Source: Mesorhizobium alhagi CCNWXJ12-2 (GTDB lineage: Bacteria > Pseudomonadota > Alphaproteobacteria > Rhizobiales > Rhizobiaceae). From it: a DNA stretch of 63,069 nucleotides. The notes under the pieces are model-generated. The model searched no databases. It had not been told where the DNA came from and saw only the letters and a program-made list of their open reading frames with translations. Each line of letters begins with the position of its first letter. The stretch's first letter is position 1. The position numbers and the translations under genes are program-made. Location: the NCBI RefSeq assembly GCF_000236565.1, contig NZ_AHAM01000208.1, positions 1 to 63,069 of the forward strand, in the 5' to 3' direction. Positions 8,087-17,544 of this stretch are shown one piece after another.

Positions 8087-10066
8087 ATGGTCAGGATCAC
8101 GAATGCGCGTGCTTATGCGAACAACGAAGTAGCCTATGTCGCATGGGACATCGACGAGAAGATCCCGGGGTGCCTGGGTTTCGAAGTCATCCGTGTCTAC
8201 TTGAATTCGGACGGAAGCGTTGCCGAGCGCCGCAACGGAAGCGACGATCGCGTCTCCTGCGCCGCTTGGGTCGGCTTCAAGGGACAGCGAAATCCGCATT
8301 GGCTGCCCCATGAAAGCGGCGTATGGCCGATCCAAAAGCTGTCCTGGCGCGACCTGACTCTGCGCAAAAAGCGCGACGGCCTCAGGCGACGTCCCGATGA
8401 GGTGCGTGTCCGCTACGAAATTCGGGCCGTCGGGGACCTCCGTCCCGGCATGGAGCCCGCGCCCGATCCGACGCCGTACAAGGCCACGGTCGCGAAGAGG
8501 GATCCCAACGGCAAGCCCGTGCATGACGCCAACGGCGATCCGGTGTCGGTCGAGGTCGCCAGCTATACTGGGACCCCACGGCCGTTAGGGTACCTCGGTC
8601 CCGCCGTCGCTACGAACGACGTGCTCGTAACTACGCGCCGCGGCGTCTTCCGCACCACCTTCACCAACGGCGTGCTCGCGGCGCAATGGCTCCGCAACGT
8701 GCTGCTCGAAGGCGACGGCGTGATCAAGCCCGATGAACTAATCAACAAGATCTCCGACCCGAATGATCCCCACCGGAAGTATCTCGCCGGCGACGTGCTG
8801 CCGCTGCTGCGGGAGCTGTTCGGCCGGCCGGGGGAATTTTACCTCGGCCTGTATGAACTGGAGGACCGCGAGCTCGTTGAATTGTTGCTCACGAATGCCA
8901 ACCGCATCCATGTCATCCTCGCCAACACCGGTGCTGAAGACAAAGTCTGGGACAAGCGCAACGCGAAGGCGCGCAAGGCGCTTGTCGACGCAGGCGTCGA
9001 TATCCAGCACCGGATGTTCAACAACTCAACTCATATCGGGCATAACAAGTTCGTCGTGCATGTGCCGCCCGGTGGCGCCCCAGCCGCGGTCTTCACAGGC
9101 AGCACCAATTGGACCCAAACGGGCCTTGCCGGCCAGACGAACAACGCGCTTCTGATCGAGGAGCCCTCGGTAGCGAAGGTGTTCTTCGACTATTGGAACC
9201 TGATGAAAAATGACCCGCTCGTCGTTCCCGATCCGCTCGGTGCAGAGATGAAAGACGCACAGCAAAGCGCGGCCTTCCGTCAGTCCAATTTCACCAAGAA
9301 CACCGTTCCGCTTGGCAACGGTGCCGAACTGACGGTCTGGTTCTCGCCGAACACACTACAGCGCAAGAAAACTAAGAAGTTGCCGCCGGATCTGTCGGAC
9401 ATCTACGGCCGCATGCGCCGCGCTGAGCATGCGATCCTCTTCCTCGCATTCTATCCAGGCCAAAGCGGTAGCGACTGCATCATCGGCGAGGCGATCGATA
9501 TCGGACGCAAGGATCGTGAGCTTATTGTGATGGGAGCGGTCTCTAGTGCTCAAGCCATGCCCAACTATATCCCCAAGAAGAAGAACGATCCCAACAATCC
9601 CGATGACGACACGCCCGGTCAATCACCGCACACGTTCAAGGAGGCTAATGTCGAGATCGTTCGGGCGTCCCGGATCGACGATCGGGCCATGCTCAAGGAT
9701 TTCGGCGCTGAGCAGTTGGCCGCACGCGGAATGATCGGCGCGATCATTCACGACAAGGTACTGGTGATCGATCCCCTCTCGCCGAACTGCATGGTTGTGC
9801 TGGGCAGCCACAATCTCGGTTTCAAGGCCAGCTACTCCAACGACGAGAACATGGTCCTGGTGACGGGTGATCGAGCGCTCGCTGAAGCCTACGCCGTGCA
9901 CATCCTGGACGTTTATGATCACTACCGGTTCCGTGCGATCCAGTCCGAACGGCAGAAACAGGGCAAAAAGGGTTGGTCCGGCTTTCTTGAAGGAGATGAC
10001 CGCTGGCAAGACGGCTATGTTCAGCGCAGCAAGGGTGCGGTCATGCGATATTTCGCAAACGGCTGA
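8087..10066 (+). CDS. Phospholipase D-like domain protein with two HKD-type motifs
   Basis: This 659-residue protein has a beta-rich N-terminal region (about residues 1-120, fibronectin-III-like in look) followed by two PLD-superfamily halves. The first half has HNKFVVHV at residue 319 with a following GSTNW; the Asp expected after H-x-K-x4 is a Val. The second half has HDKVLVID at residue 555, a complete HxKx4D motif, followed by GSHN. PLD enzymes cleave phosphodiester bonds in lipids or nucleic acids. There is no signal peptide, so it probably acts in the cytoplasm. Its place among island defence-type cargo makes a nuclease or lipase defence role plausible, but substrate and role are unknown. 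Confidence 0.8.
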   Translation: MVRITNARAYANNEVAYVAWDIDEKIPGCLGFEVIRVYLNSDGSVAERRNGSDDRVSCAAWVGFKGQRNPHWLPHESGVWPIQKLSWRDLTLRKKRDGLRRRPDEVRVRYEIRAVGDLRPGMEPAPDPTPYKATVAKRDPNGKPVHDANGDPVSVEVASYTGTPRPLGYLGPAVATNDVLVTTRRGVFRTTFTNGVLAAQWLRNVLLEGDGVIKPDELINKISDPNDPHRKYLAGDVLPLLRELFGRPGEFYLGLYELEDRELVELLLTNANRIHVILANTGAEDKVWDKRNAKARKALVDAGVDIQHRMFNNSTHIGHNKFVVHVPPGGAPAAVFTGSTNWTQTGLAGQTNNALLIEEPSVAKVFFDYWNLMKNDPLVVPDPLGAEMKDAQQSAAFRQSNFTKNTVPLGNGAELTVWFSPNTLQRKKTKKLPPDLSDIYGRMRRAEHAILFLAFYPGQSGSDCIIGEAIDIGRKDRELIVMGAVSSAQAMPNYIPKKKNDPNNPDDDTPGQSPHTFKEANVEIVRASRIDDRAMLKDFGAEQLAARGMIGAIIHDKVLVIDPLSPNCMVVLGSHNLGFKASYSNDENMVLVTGDRALAEAYAVHILDVYDHYRFRAIQSERQKQGKKGWSGFLEGDDRWQDGYVQRSKGAVMRYFANG

Positions 10067-10144
10067 AGAGGTGGGTGGCTGCGCGCCGCGAGAGGGGGAA
10101 CCTGCCCGCTCCCGGCACTGCCGGCGACCACCCATTGCAAATTC
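10067..10144. terminator. Possible bidirectional terminator between convergent PLD-like and mod genes
   Basis: The two genes converge on this 78-base gap. TGGGTGG at 10072-10078 can pair with CCACCCA at 10128-10134, and an internal CCGGC-ACT-GCCGG hairpin lies at 10111-10123 or nearby. The outer loop is large and there is no clear T-run, so this is only a candidate. Confidence 0.25.
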
Positions 10145-13100
10145 TCAAACGTCAAATACCTTCTGCACTTCGTCGCCGAAATGGTTGATAACCTTAACGC
10201 AGACGCGCCCTGAACCGGGCTTCGGGAAGGGGCGTGAAATTGTTGCGCTAATCTCTTCCCAGGCTGTTTCGTCAATCTCGGCCTTGAGCGCACGCCTCAG
10301 CGAGTCATAAGGGTCCTGCCCGACGAAATAGGCTTGGCGCACGAAGAAACTTTCTTCATTGTAGTCATCGTCGATGAACCATGCCGCGATGTCATTCTTC
10401 AGATCGTTGCCGCCAGATGAACGCACTTCCCCGGTTGTCGGGTCGAAGATGTCCATGCCCTTGACTTCGATTCGGAACATGTCGTCTTCCGCTTTCACGA
10501 CGCGAAGGTCCGGCTCGCCGAAGATCACGAAGAGATTACCTGCGCCCGTCGCCTTGAGTTTGTCGCCCATGCGCAGGTCTTGGTTCATGCGCGCTTTGAG
10601 CACAGTAAGCGAACCGAAGTTCAGCCGGGTTTCATCAACCTCAGGCGCGAAAGCGAAGCCGCAGACTATCAGCGTGTCGTACAAATCAGCGGCCTCACGG
10701 GCAGCCTTTTTTACGAGGTCATAGCCTACAGTGTCATACTCCGGGCCAATACAGATGGCGGCGCGCTTGAGTTCGCCGTTTTCCACATAGCGGCCTTCGA
10801 AGGGAACGATGCCTGACCGAGAAACGCGGGGCTTGAGCCATTCGAAGTGTATGGCTTCGCCCTTCTTGGTATTTTGAACGCCTGAGGCAAGAAGGTTGTC
10901 ATAGACGACCTGCGCGAAATCATTTGAAGGCTCGAGAGGGAGCATATCCTTGTCCGCTTGCGATAATATGTCTGGGCTCTCGGCTTCGACTTCCAAAATC
11001 TCGGCAAGATAGGGGTCTTCACCCAACGGCAGCACGCGATGCGGTGAGAGGCTCTCTACTGTGAAGGGGCCGGACACGCGCACAATGCCCTTGGCTTTAA
11101 CCGGACGATCATAGAGCCACTCGATGTCGGCGTTGCGGGCAATTGAGGCGTCAATTTCCTTCTGGCGTTCGCGCCGCTCGATCCACCATGCGTCGTGATC
11201 CGCCTTAACCGGTTCTGGCCATTCCGCGTTCGATTCGCGTGGGATTTCCCATTCTTCCCACGCCTTGCCGAGCGCTGCGTTGATCTTGTTGCGCAAAGGT
11301 TCAAGCCGGGATTGGAACCGATCCCAAATGACGTCGATTTCGGCGTTGCGGACGATCGCGCCCAACGAAACTTTCGCGGCGCGATCGGTCACAAAGCCGT
11401 GGCGAATATCGTTTCCGAAGGGGCCCTCGGCTGGCGGCTTGCCGGTCAGCTTCCCTTCCGCCTCCGCCCCCTCCTTAGTGTCTCTCAGATAAAAATAGTC
11501 ATATCGCGCACCCATCAGTCGGGAACGAGCCAAAGTTAGCGCAACGCGGCTTGTATCAATCGTAATCCATCGACGGCCCCAATTCTCCGCGACATAAGCG
11601 GTTGTTCCAGAGCCACACGTTGGGTCAAGTACGAGATCCCCGGGGTCCGTAGTCATTAAAATACAACGTTGAACTATTTTTGTTGCGGTCTGGACAACGT
11701 ATACCTTGTCTGTCGCACCGGCTAAATCAGACCATATGTTCGTGATCGCCTGTACAGGAAAATCGTCTAGGTATTTCAAAAAGCGGAGCCTTGTTGCTTG
11801 AGCCACCAACCGACCGGACTTTTCGAGGCGTGCCATTCCAATTTCATTCGTCTTCCACCGTGTTTGATCGGAAGGTGTGAAAGTTCGGCCTTGGAAATTG
11901 ACCCGAAACCAGCTTGCTGCGCCTTCCCCTTTTTCACGGCCCATTCCGGCGGATTCGAGTGGGTCCGGGGCAAATAATTTTGCACCGGCCGGAATAGCTC
12001 CAATTCTTGACCGAGATGTTCTTTCGCCATTCGACAATTCTACGAGCGTGAACCGGCCAGCGTCGTCCGCCGAAATTTCCCTTTCTTTATAAATTTCTCG
12101 ATACTTCATACGGTCAGCATCGATCGCGTACCAAAGAACATAGTCGGCAGTTGATCCTAGATACCGAGCAAAAGTCGAACCTGCCTTTTGTACGGTAATA
12201 TTGGCAATCGCGTTGCGAGCTCCAAATACTTCATCCAAAAGTGCGCGTACATAATGAAGATTTTCGTCGCCGATTTGGACGAAAACGCTTCCTGTTTCGG
12301 CCAACAAATCACGAGCGACAATCAGCCGGTCCCGCAAATAGCTGAGGTATGAGTGAATGCCGTCTTTCCACGTATCGCGAAAAGCGCGCACAACCTCGGG
12401 TTCACGGGAAACGCTAGCTTCCTTGCCGTCCTTGACGTCGCGAGTTTTGGTTGATGGCTGCCAATTTGAATTGAACTTGATGCCATATGGAGGATCGAAA
12501 TATATGCACTGCACCTTGCCGCGTAATGCTTCGCGTTCTGCAAGGCTGCCCATGACAGCTAAGCTATCACCCAGAATCATTCGATTTTGCCAATTCTGAT
12601 CGTGGACATAGAACTCAGTACGGGCTTCTGGGTTAGCTTCCAGCCCGTTGAAGTCGTGGAAAAAGTCGATTTGCGGCGCGGTCTTAACCTTTCGGGCGGC
12701 TGACTGTCGCCGCAAATTCTCGATCAGGGCACGTGGATGAATTTTCTCTTGGATGTAGATTGGCGGTGCGGCCACTTCCAATGGCGCCCCATCCTCTACA
12801 TCCTTGCCTCGCCAGACAAGCTGAGGGTCAAGGTCCGGGTTTCGCGGATAGCGCAGAAGCTTCAAGTTTTTTTCGTCATCCGGCAGAATGCCCTGCAACT
12901 CTGCCGTCGGGATGTTCCTCCTCTTGTCTCCCGTATGGGTATAGTTATCAATTTCTGTGCTTTGCGACTTCTGGCGTTTTGGCGGCAGAGGCACTGAGAA
13001 ATCGGTTCGCCTTATCTGCGCATCTCCGCTCTCGATTGTGTAGGTAACACTGCCGTCAAATACTCGCGCTCCGGCCTCTACACCCGTAACTGGATCCCTA

Positions 13101-13300
13101 AGTTGGACATATAAGGTTGCGGGAGCTGTGATGGCACCGCCTTGTTCGACAGCCGCATCGTCAAAAACTGCCAGACCGTCAATTCGGACATGGTTGGCGA
13201 GCTGTTTCAGCCGTCCCCACCAAATCGAGCTTGAGACATCAAGTCGGCTGAACGCCTCACGAAGCTTGGTGCCAACGTCATCTTTTTCTGACTTGGTCAT
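10145..13300 (-). CDS. Type III restriction-modification-like DNA methyltransferase (Mod)
   Basis: The 1051-residue protein carries DPPYG at residue 269 (catalytic motif IV) and DPTCGSGTT at residue 559 (AdoMet-binding motif I). This IV-before-I order is the beta class of amino-methyltransferases, used by type III Mod subunits to make N6-methyladenine. ATRDV-like and DETF-like target-recognition sequence is presumably between the two motifs. It is longer than usual type III Mod proteins (about 500-700 residues) because of a C-terminal extension of some 350 residues. It starts two bases after the FRG gene and is the last gene of the res-FRG-mod operon. Base composition around 11600-12600 is more AT-rich than the rest of the window. 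Confidence 0.88.
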   Translation of the reverse strand: MTKSEKDDVGTKLREAFSRLDVSSSIWWGRLKQLANHVRIDGLAVFDDAAVEQGGAITAPATLYVQLRDPVTGVEAGARVFDGSVTYTIESGDAQIRRTDFSVPLPPKRQKSQSTEIDNYTHTGDKRRNIPTAELQGILPDDEKNLKLLRYPRNPDLDPQLVWRGKDVEDGAPLEVAAPPIYIQEKIHPRALIENLRRQSAARKVKTAPQIDFFHDFNGLEANPEARTEFYVHDQNWQNRMILGDSLAVMGSLAEREALRGKVQCIYFDPPYGIKFNSNWQPSTKTRDVKDGKEASVSREPEVVRAFRDTWKDGIHSYLSYLRDRLIVARDLLAETGSVFVQIGDENLHYVRALLDEVFGARNAIANITVQKAGSTFARYLGSTADYVLWYAIDADRMKYREIYKEREISADDAGRFTLVELSNGERTSRSRIGAIPAGAKLFAPDPLESAGMGREKGEGAASWFRVNFQGRTFTPSDQTRWKTNEIGMARLEKSGRLVAQATRLRFLKYLDDFPVQAITNIWSDLAGATDKVYVVQTATKIVQRCILMTTDPGDLVLDPTCGSGTTAYVAENWGRRWITIDTSRVALTLARSRLMGARYDYFYLRDTKEGAEAEGKLTGKPPAEGPFGNDIRHGFVTDRAAKVSLGAIVRNAEIDVIWDRFQSRLEPLRNKINAALGKAWEEWEIPRESNAEWPEPVKADHDAWWIERRERQKEIDASIARNADIEWLYDRPVKAKGIVRVSGPFTVESLSPHRVLPLGEDPYLAEILEVEAESPDILSQADKDMLPLEPSNDFAQVVYDNLLASGVQNTKKGEAIHFEWLKPRVSRSGIVPFEGRYVENGELKRAAICIGPEYDTVGYDLVKKAAREAADLYDTLIVCGFAFAPEVDETRLNFGSLTVLKARMNQDLRMGDKLKATGAGNLFVIFGEPDLRVVKAEDDMFRIEVKGMDIFDPTTGEVRSSGGNDLKNDIAAWFIDDDYNEESFFVRQAYFVGQDPYDSLRRALKAEIDETAWEEISATISRPFPKPGSGRVCVKVINHFGDEVQKVFDV

Positions 13301-13302
13301 GG

Positions 13303-14064
13303 CTATATACCCTGATCCTGCGGATGTGCCGGAACTCCGGGCGTTGGAATATCAAAGCGCTGTCCTGTTCGCGCGCTCGCAAACGGGATTCCGTTGCTGA
13401 AGTGCCACCGCAGGTGTTCGCCAAGCCCCTGCAAATCACCCCAAACTAATGCCGCGTTGACCCCTATACCATGAAGTCTCTGCCTGAAATCGTCGCGTTT
13501 CGTCGGGCTAATTTGAAATCGCCTTACCTCTCCAACCGGGACGTTCCATGGTGACCCCGGCTCGGGGTGAACCGTGAAAAGGCCGCTCTGAGCAGCAACA
13601 CGGTTTGCAATTAGAGGAGCTTCGAAAAACATTACTTCCTTCAATTTAAACGGCTCTAGATTATCTACGTCGACAAACTCTGCAGCGGATGTTCTAACGG
13701 CGATCACCTCTGCGTTCTGTCTATAATCACCAGAGCAAATTGCGAAATAAACTGCAATGAGAGGGTTATTTGTCCAATCTAGCAACCGAGTGGGAACACC
13801 AAAGTGTTGCGCCAGCGTGAGCCATTCCCAATTATTGTTTGGCGCAGCACCTTGAAGGAGCATCTTGGAACGGCGTTTAAATTCGGAGAATAGACGTCTT
13901 TCGTCAGTTTCTTTGTAGGTTCGACCTGCTGGGGGACGCCCAATAGTTGGCACGAGCTGATAGGAAGCATCACCATGGCCGCGAAATACCCAGCTGCTAT
14001 CTGTATGCTCGCTGATCCATTTAAGAAATGCAGGCCAGCTTCCCTTCGTGAGACTATTCGCCAT
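13303..14064 (-). CDS. FRG domain-containing protein embedded in the restriction operon
   Basis: The 253-residue protein has the FRG signature near the N-terminus (SWVFRGHGDASYQLVPTIGR, with FRG at residues 27-29) and the second conserved FRG-family segment QHFGVPTRLLDWT at residues 86-98. There is no signal peptide or membrane segment. The biochemical activity of FRG domains is not known to me. It is packed between res (3-base gap upstream) and mod (2-base gap downstream) on the same strand, so it is almost certainly co-expressed with the restriction system. Possible roles are an extra effector, a regulator or a specificity partner. Composition is AT-rich, which points to horizontal transfer of the operon. 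Confidence 0.85.
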   Translation of the reverse strand: MANSLTKGSWPAFLKWISEHTDSSWVFRGHGDASYQLVPTIGRPPAGRTYKETDERRLFSEFKRRSKMLLQGAAPNNNWEWLTLAQHFGVPTRLLDWTNNPLIAVYFAICSGDYRQNAEVIAVRTSAAEFVDVDNLEPFKLKEVMFFEAPLIANRVAAQSGLFTVHPEPGSPWNVPVGEVRRFQISPTKRDDFRQRLHGIGVNAALVWGDLQGLGEHLRWHFSNGIPFASARTGQRFDIPTPGVPAHPQDQGI

Positions 14065-14067
14065 CGC

Positions 14068-17000
14068 TTACTCCGCCGCCAGCAAGGGGCGCATATAGTC
14101 GCGAATGCGCGCTGCCGCGTCGTATGGCACATCGTTCAACTCAAGGAAGCCCCAGCGTCCGAATCGCCCAAAATTGTTGACTGCAGGCACCCAGATGTTC
14201 CGCATGGTTTCAGCTTTCGCCGCGTCCTTCTCGTCGCGCTGGCCCTTCAACTCAATGACAAGATTGAGTGGTTCGGCTGCGCCGTCGTTGATACGTACGA
14301 TATAGTCCGGGCGATAGCGTAGCGTCTCACCTCCGAACTCATACGGCACCTCGAAGCTAAGGTTATGGTTCTTGGCGTAGGCAATGACTTCGCTCATGCC
14401 TTCAAGCCTCGCGGCAAGGCCCGCCTCCCAGGCCTGATCGTATACTACGAAATTCAAGTGACATTTGTCGGCGCGCGTGGCCAACACCGTCGTCTTCGAC
14501 GTATTGAAATCGACGTGTCGCGTCGTGCCTTCAGGATTATAAGGATTGAGGATCGGCAGAAGCGCGCCGCTTGATCCATCCGGTGGCCCGGCAAGAGAGG
14601 GCGCCAAAGCACGATAGATTTTCTCCGCCGCCTTTATCGCAAGCGAACGCCACTTGAGGAACTGCGGGACAGTTTCGCCCGCACATGTCAGACATTCCAT
14701 AAACCAGCGTTCGGTGATTCGCGTGAGTTCGGGATAGCGCCAGACCTGCAACGCGCCGTCCGGGTCTTTGAAATAGGTGCGCAGGAGGAGCCCAGCGACG
14801 TCGAAGATCACCGTCTTGAGACGCAATTGATTGGCTTGCGTGCGCAGATCGAGTGTGAACCCTTCCCCAATCAGTGGCTCGACTTCCGTGACCATCGGGA
14901 TGTCATCAGGCGTAAGTGTCATTTTGCTGTCGGCTGTGAAGACCGGTCGAAGCGACTTACGTGGGAAGACGATGCGGTAGCCCTCGACATTCGGGAAACG
15001 GATTTCCAGCTTTCCCCGGTCCTCCATAGCTCGCACGCGGGTCACCTTCGGCGGGGGTAAAGGTGCCACGTTTTTGCCCTGTTGGGCGAAGGTGAAAGGC
15101 ACACCAAGCACATCCGCATATTCGACCGGGAAAAAGCCCGTTGTCGGGTCTGTCTCATAGGAAACGCGTCGAAGGCCTCGCCCTACGACTTGCTCGCACA
15201 AGAGCTGCGTGCCGAATGCTCGCACGCCCATAATGTGTGTGACTGTGTTCGCGTCCCAGCCTTCCGTCAGCATCGATACGGAAACGACGCAGCGTATGTC
15301 GGCGCCAAGCTTGCCGATACGTCCGACTGTGTTCATGACTTCGCGGAGAATGTCAGCGTCGGTCAACTTATCGATGTCTCGTGGATCGTTGCGTAGGCGA
15401 AGCTCTTTCTTGAAAGCTTGTATTTCGTCCGCCGCAAGCGTGCGGAACTCATCGGATAGGGCTTCGCCAGAATCGAGTTGTTCACTGTCGATCAAAAGCG
15501 TTCGACGACGCCCAAGCCACTGGCCACGTTCGTCGACGTTGGAGAAGAGATTGAGCCTGCCCGGCACAAAGCGGGTTTGGGCGTTCTCGCCTTCGCCTTC
15601 CGTCACCTCATAGCCACTGATCCAGTCGGCCATGAGTTTCGACGTCGCGGTATTGTTACAGACAACAATAAAGACGGGCGGGCGGCCAAGATCGGGTTCG
15701 GCTTCCCAAGCGGCGTAGGTCGCCTTGTAGTGGTTGTAGAGGGCTTCCGTTGCTTGCAAGAGTAGGTGGGGGAGCGCTTGCGGGTCCATCAGCGCTTTGG
15801 ACTGCTTGCCGCGCCCCCGTTTTGGCAGGCCTTTGGAAACGTATCGGTAAACGTCCCGGAATTTTGGAAGTTCGCCTTGAATTGAATCGTCCAGCACTGG
15901 AAGGCGCGGAACCTTCACGATGCCGCTTTCAATAGCGTCGAGAAGCCCAAAGTCAGATGTCACCCATGGGAAAAGTGTTCCCTCTGGGTATCCGGAACCT
16001 TTCAAGAAGAACGGCGTGGCTGATAAGTCATAAATTGCCTGTACGCCGATTTTGCGGGAAAACGCCTCGATGCCGTTGATCCAGACCCGTGCCGCTTCTT
16101 CATTGCGTTTGGCCTCTTCCTTCTCCTCCGCCGTCAGAGGTTCGCCATTCTCGTTCTCGCTACCAACTTTGTGGCGGTAGCAATGGTGGGCCTCATCGTT
16201 CAAGACGATGATGTTCTTGCGCCCCATAAGTTCAGGCGCGACGCGGGCAATCATCTCACCTTCGGTTTCCGTGAATGTTTTTTCCGGCCCGCGCCCACCG
16301 AGTATCTGGCGGTTCAACTTCGAAACTTGTTCGGTCTCGCGCAGCATGAAGGCGTGATAGTTAGTGATGACTATGCGCGCCTTTCGAACACCATCGAGCA
16401 AATCCGTTGGGACAAGGCTCAGCGCCTCGTAGATGTTCTCCGGGTCTGACGGGATCAGAACGCGGAGGCGGTCCCGGATCGTAATTCCGGGCGCAACGAT
16501 CAAGAAGGCGTCGGAAAAAGTTTTGGCGTTCGGACGGCGCGCTTTGTTCACCGCGTGCCACGCAATGATCATGCCCATGACCGTCGTTTTGCCGGAGCCC
16601 GTCGCCATCTTGGACGCCAAGCGATAGAGGCCGGGATTGGCCTCTGCGTTCGCATCCTGAATCTGCTTCTTAAAGCGGGCGGGTGCGACCTCGGTGAGAT
16701 AGATCAGCGTCTCGACAGCTTCGCGCTGGCAGAAGAATAAGCGCCTCGCCCGCGAGGGCTCTCCCCAGTGCAGCAGCAAGCGTTGCGTTTCGGGCGTAAC
16801 GCCCCATTGGCTTGGAGGCAGGGCTCGCCACTGGTTCACATGCTTGCGGATTTCATTGATTAGCGCATTCGACGTGACTTTGGCGCCGTCCTGATCGAAC
16901 AGGGCGAGTTCAGCCTGCTTTGGGCCTCGGCGCCGCGCGGCGGGAACGGGAACGACTTGAATACTCTCGCGACGACCTGGCAATTTCACGCCCGTCGGCT

Positions 17001-17079
17001 GCCCTTCCTCGTCGAGCTCATAGTGAAATAACGGGGGATCGAACGGCGACGAAATAATTGGGTTGTCTGTGAAGCCCAT
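14068..17079 (-). CDS. Type III restriction enzyme-like helicase-nuclease (Res)
   Basis: The 1003-residue protein is a DEAD/DEAH superfamily-2 translocase with a C-terminal nuclease-like end. Walker A is MATGSGKTT at residue 158, motif II is DEAH at residue 295, motif III-like DLSATPF follows, and motif VI is QVVGRGLRR in the C-terminal helicase lobe. A PD-(D/E)xK-like site is seen as RPDYIVRIND at about residue 923 followed by VIELKGQ with Glu at 943. In type III systems Res hydrolyses ATP, moves along DNA and cuts in complex with Mod. It is the first gene of the operon; mod lies downstream with the FRG gene between them. Confidence 0.88.
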   Translation of the reverse strand: MGFTDNPIISSPFDPPLFHYELDEEGQPTGVKLPGRRESIQVVPVPAARRRGPKQAELALFDQDGAKVTSNALINEIRKHVNQWRALPPSQWGVTPETQRLLLHWGEPSRARRLFFCQREAVETLIYLTEVAPARFKKQIQDANAEANPGLYRLASKMATGSGKTTVMGMIIAWHAVNKARRPNAKTFSDAFLIVAPGITIRDRLRVLIPSDPENIYEALSLVPTDLLDGVRKARIVITNYHAFMLRETEQVSKLNRQILGGRGPEKTFTETEGEMIARVAPELMGRKNIIVLNDEAHHCYRHKVGSENENGEPLTAEEKEEAKRNEEAARVWINGIEAFSRKIGVQAIYDLSATPFFLKGSGYPEGTLFPWVTSDFGLLDAIESGIVKVPRLPVLDDSIQGELPKFRDVYRYVSKGLPKRGRGKQSKALMDPQALPHLLLQATEALYNHYKATYAAWEAEPDLGRPPVFIVVCNNTATSKLMADWISGYEVTEGEGENAQTRFVPGRLNLFSNVDERGQWLGRRRTLLIDSEQLDSGEALSDEFRTLAADEIQAFKKELRLRNDPRDIDKLTDADILREVMNTVGRIGKLGADIRCVVSVSMLTEGWDANTVTHIMGVRAFGTQLLCEQVVGRGLRRVSYETDPTTGFFPVEYADVLGVPFTFAQQGKNVAPLPPPKVTRVRAMEDRGKLEIRFPNVEGYRIVFPRKSLRPVFTADSKMTLTPDDIPMVTEVEPLIGEGFTLDLRTQANQLRLKTVIFDVAGLLLRTYFKDPDGALQVWRYPELTRITERWFMECLTCAGETVPQFLKWRSLAIKAAEKIYRALAPSLAGPPDGSSGALLPILNPYNPEGTTRHVDFNTSKTTVLATRADKCHLNFVVYDQAWEAGLAARLEGMSEVIAYAKNHNLSFEVPYEFGGETLRYRPDYIVRINDGAAEPLNLVIELKGQRDEKDAAKAETMRNIWVPAVNNFGRFGRWGFLELNDVPYDAAARIRDYMRPLLAAE

Positions 17080-17544
17080 GTCCCCCCACTTACGCTAGCT
17101 CTGATTCTTGACGATCAGTTAGCACGCCGATTGACCCGGTGTGAATTGCAGCTATTGAGAACTCGCTGCCAAGCATCTGTGAAAGCAGGTCAAACCGACA
17201 ATTTTTGCAGCCGGTTTCAAGTCTGGATTGGTAGGTAGCCGACGCACAGGCGTGGCACGCCCAATAGGGCTTCGGCGAAAGATCGGTCCATTCGATAGAG
17301 GATCGAATAGCACCACGTCCGACTGATTAAAAACTCGCCGGTCGCGGACATCACCAATCCTGACCCTACGCCGGCTTGTGGCAGTATGTGGTTCTTCAAA
17401 AAGTTCGCGACCAAATCCTCCCGTCACTCGCTGCCCCTTTACACGATACCAAATAAGCATCATGCGTACTTTCAAGTGCCCGTTGATTTGTACCGCTGGT
17501 TCGCTAATCTCGACAAGGTCGACGGTTTTTGAGGGGCAAGACAG
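17080..17544. other. Intergenic region upstream of the res operon and of the secreted-protein pair
   Basis: There are 465 bases between two divergently oriented units, so promoters for both are expected. A minus-strand open frame at 17152-17475 and another at 17217-17414 (starting TTG, product beginning MVANFLKNHILPQAGVGSGL) are present, but they overlap each other, have no clear ribosome-binding site and match no family I recognise. GAGGGGCAAG at 17531-17540 is the likely ribosome-binding site of the next gene. Confidence 0.4.

Noticed and set aside
17217-17414. Small minus-strand frame with TTG start upstream of res
   Set aside because: The GGGAGGA upstream is only two or three bases from the TTG, too close to work well, and the product matches nothing I know. 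It is mentioned only under the intergenic entry.
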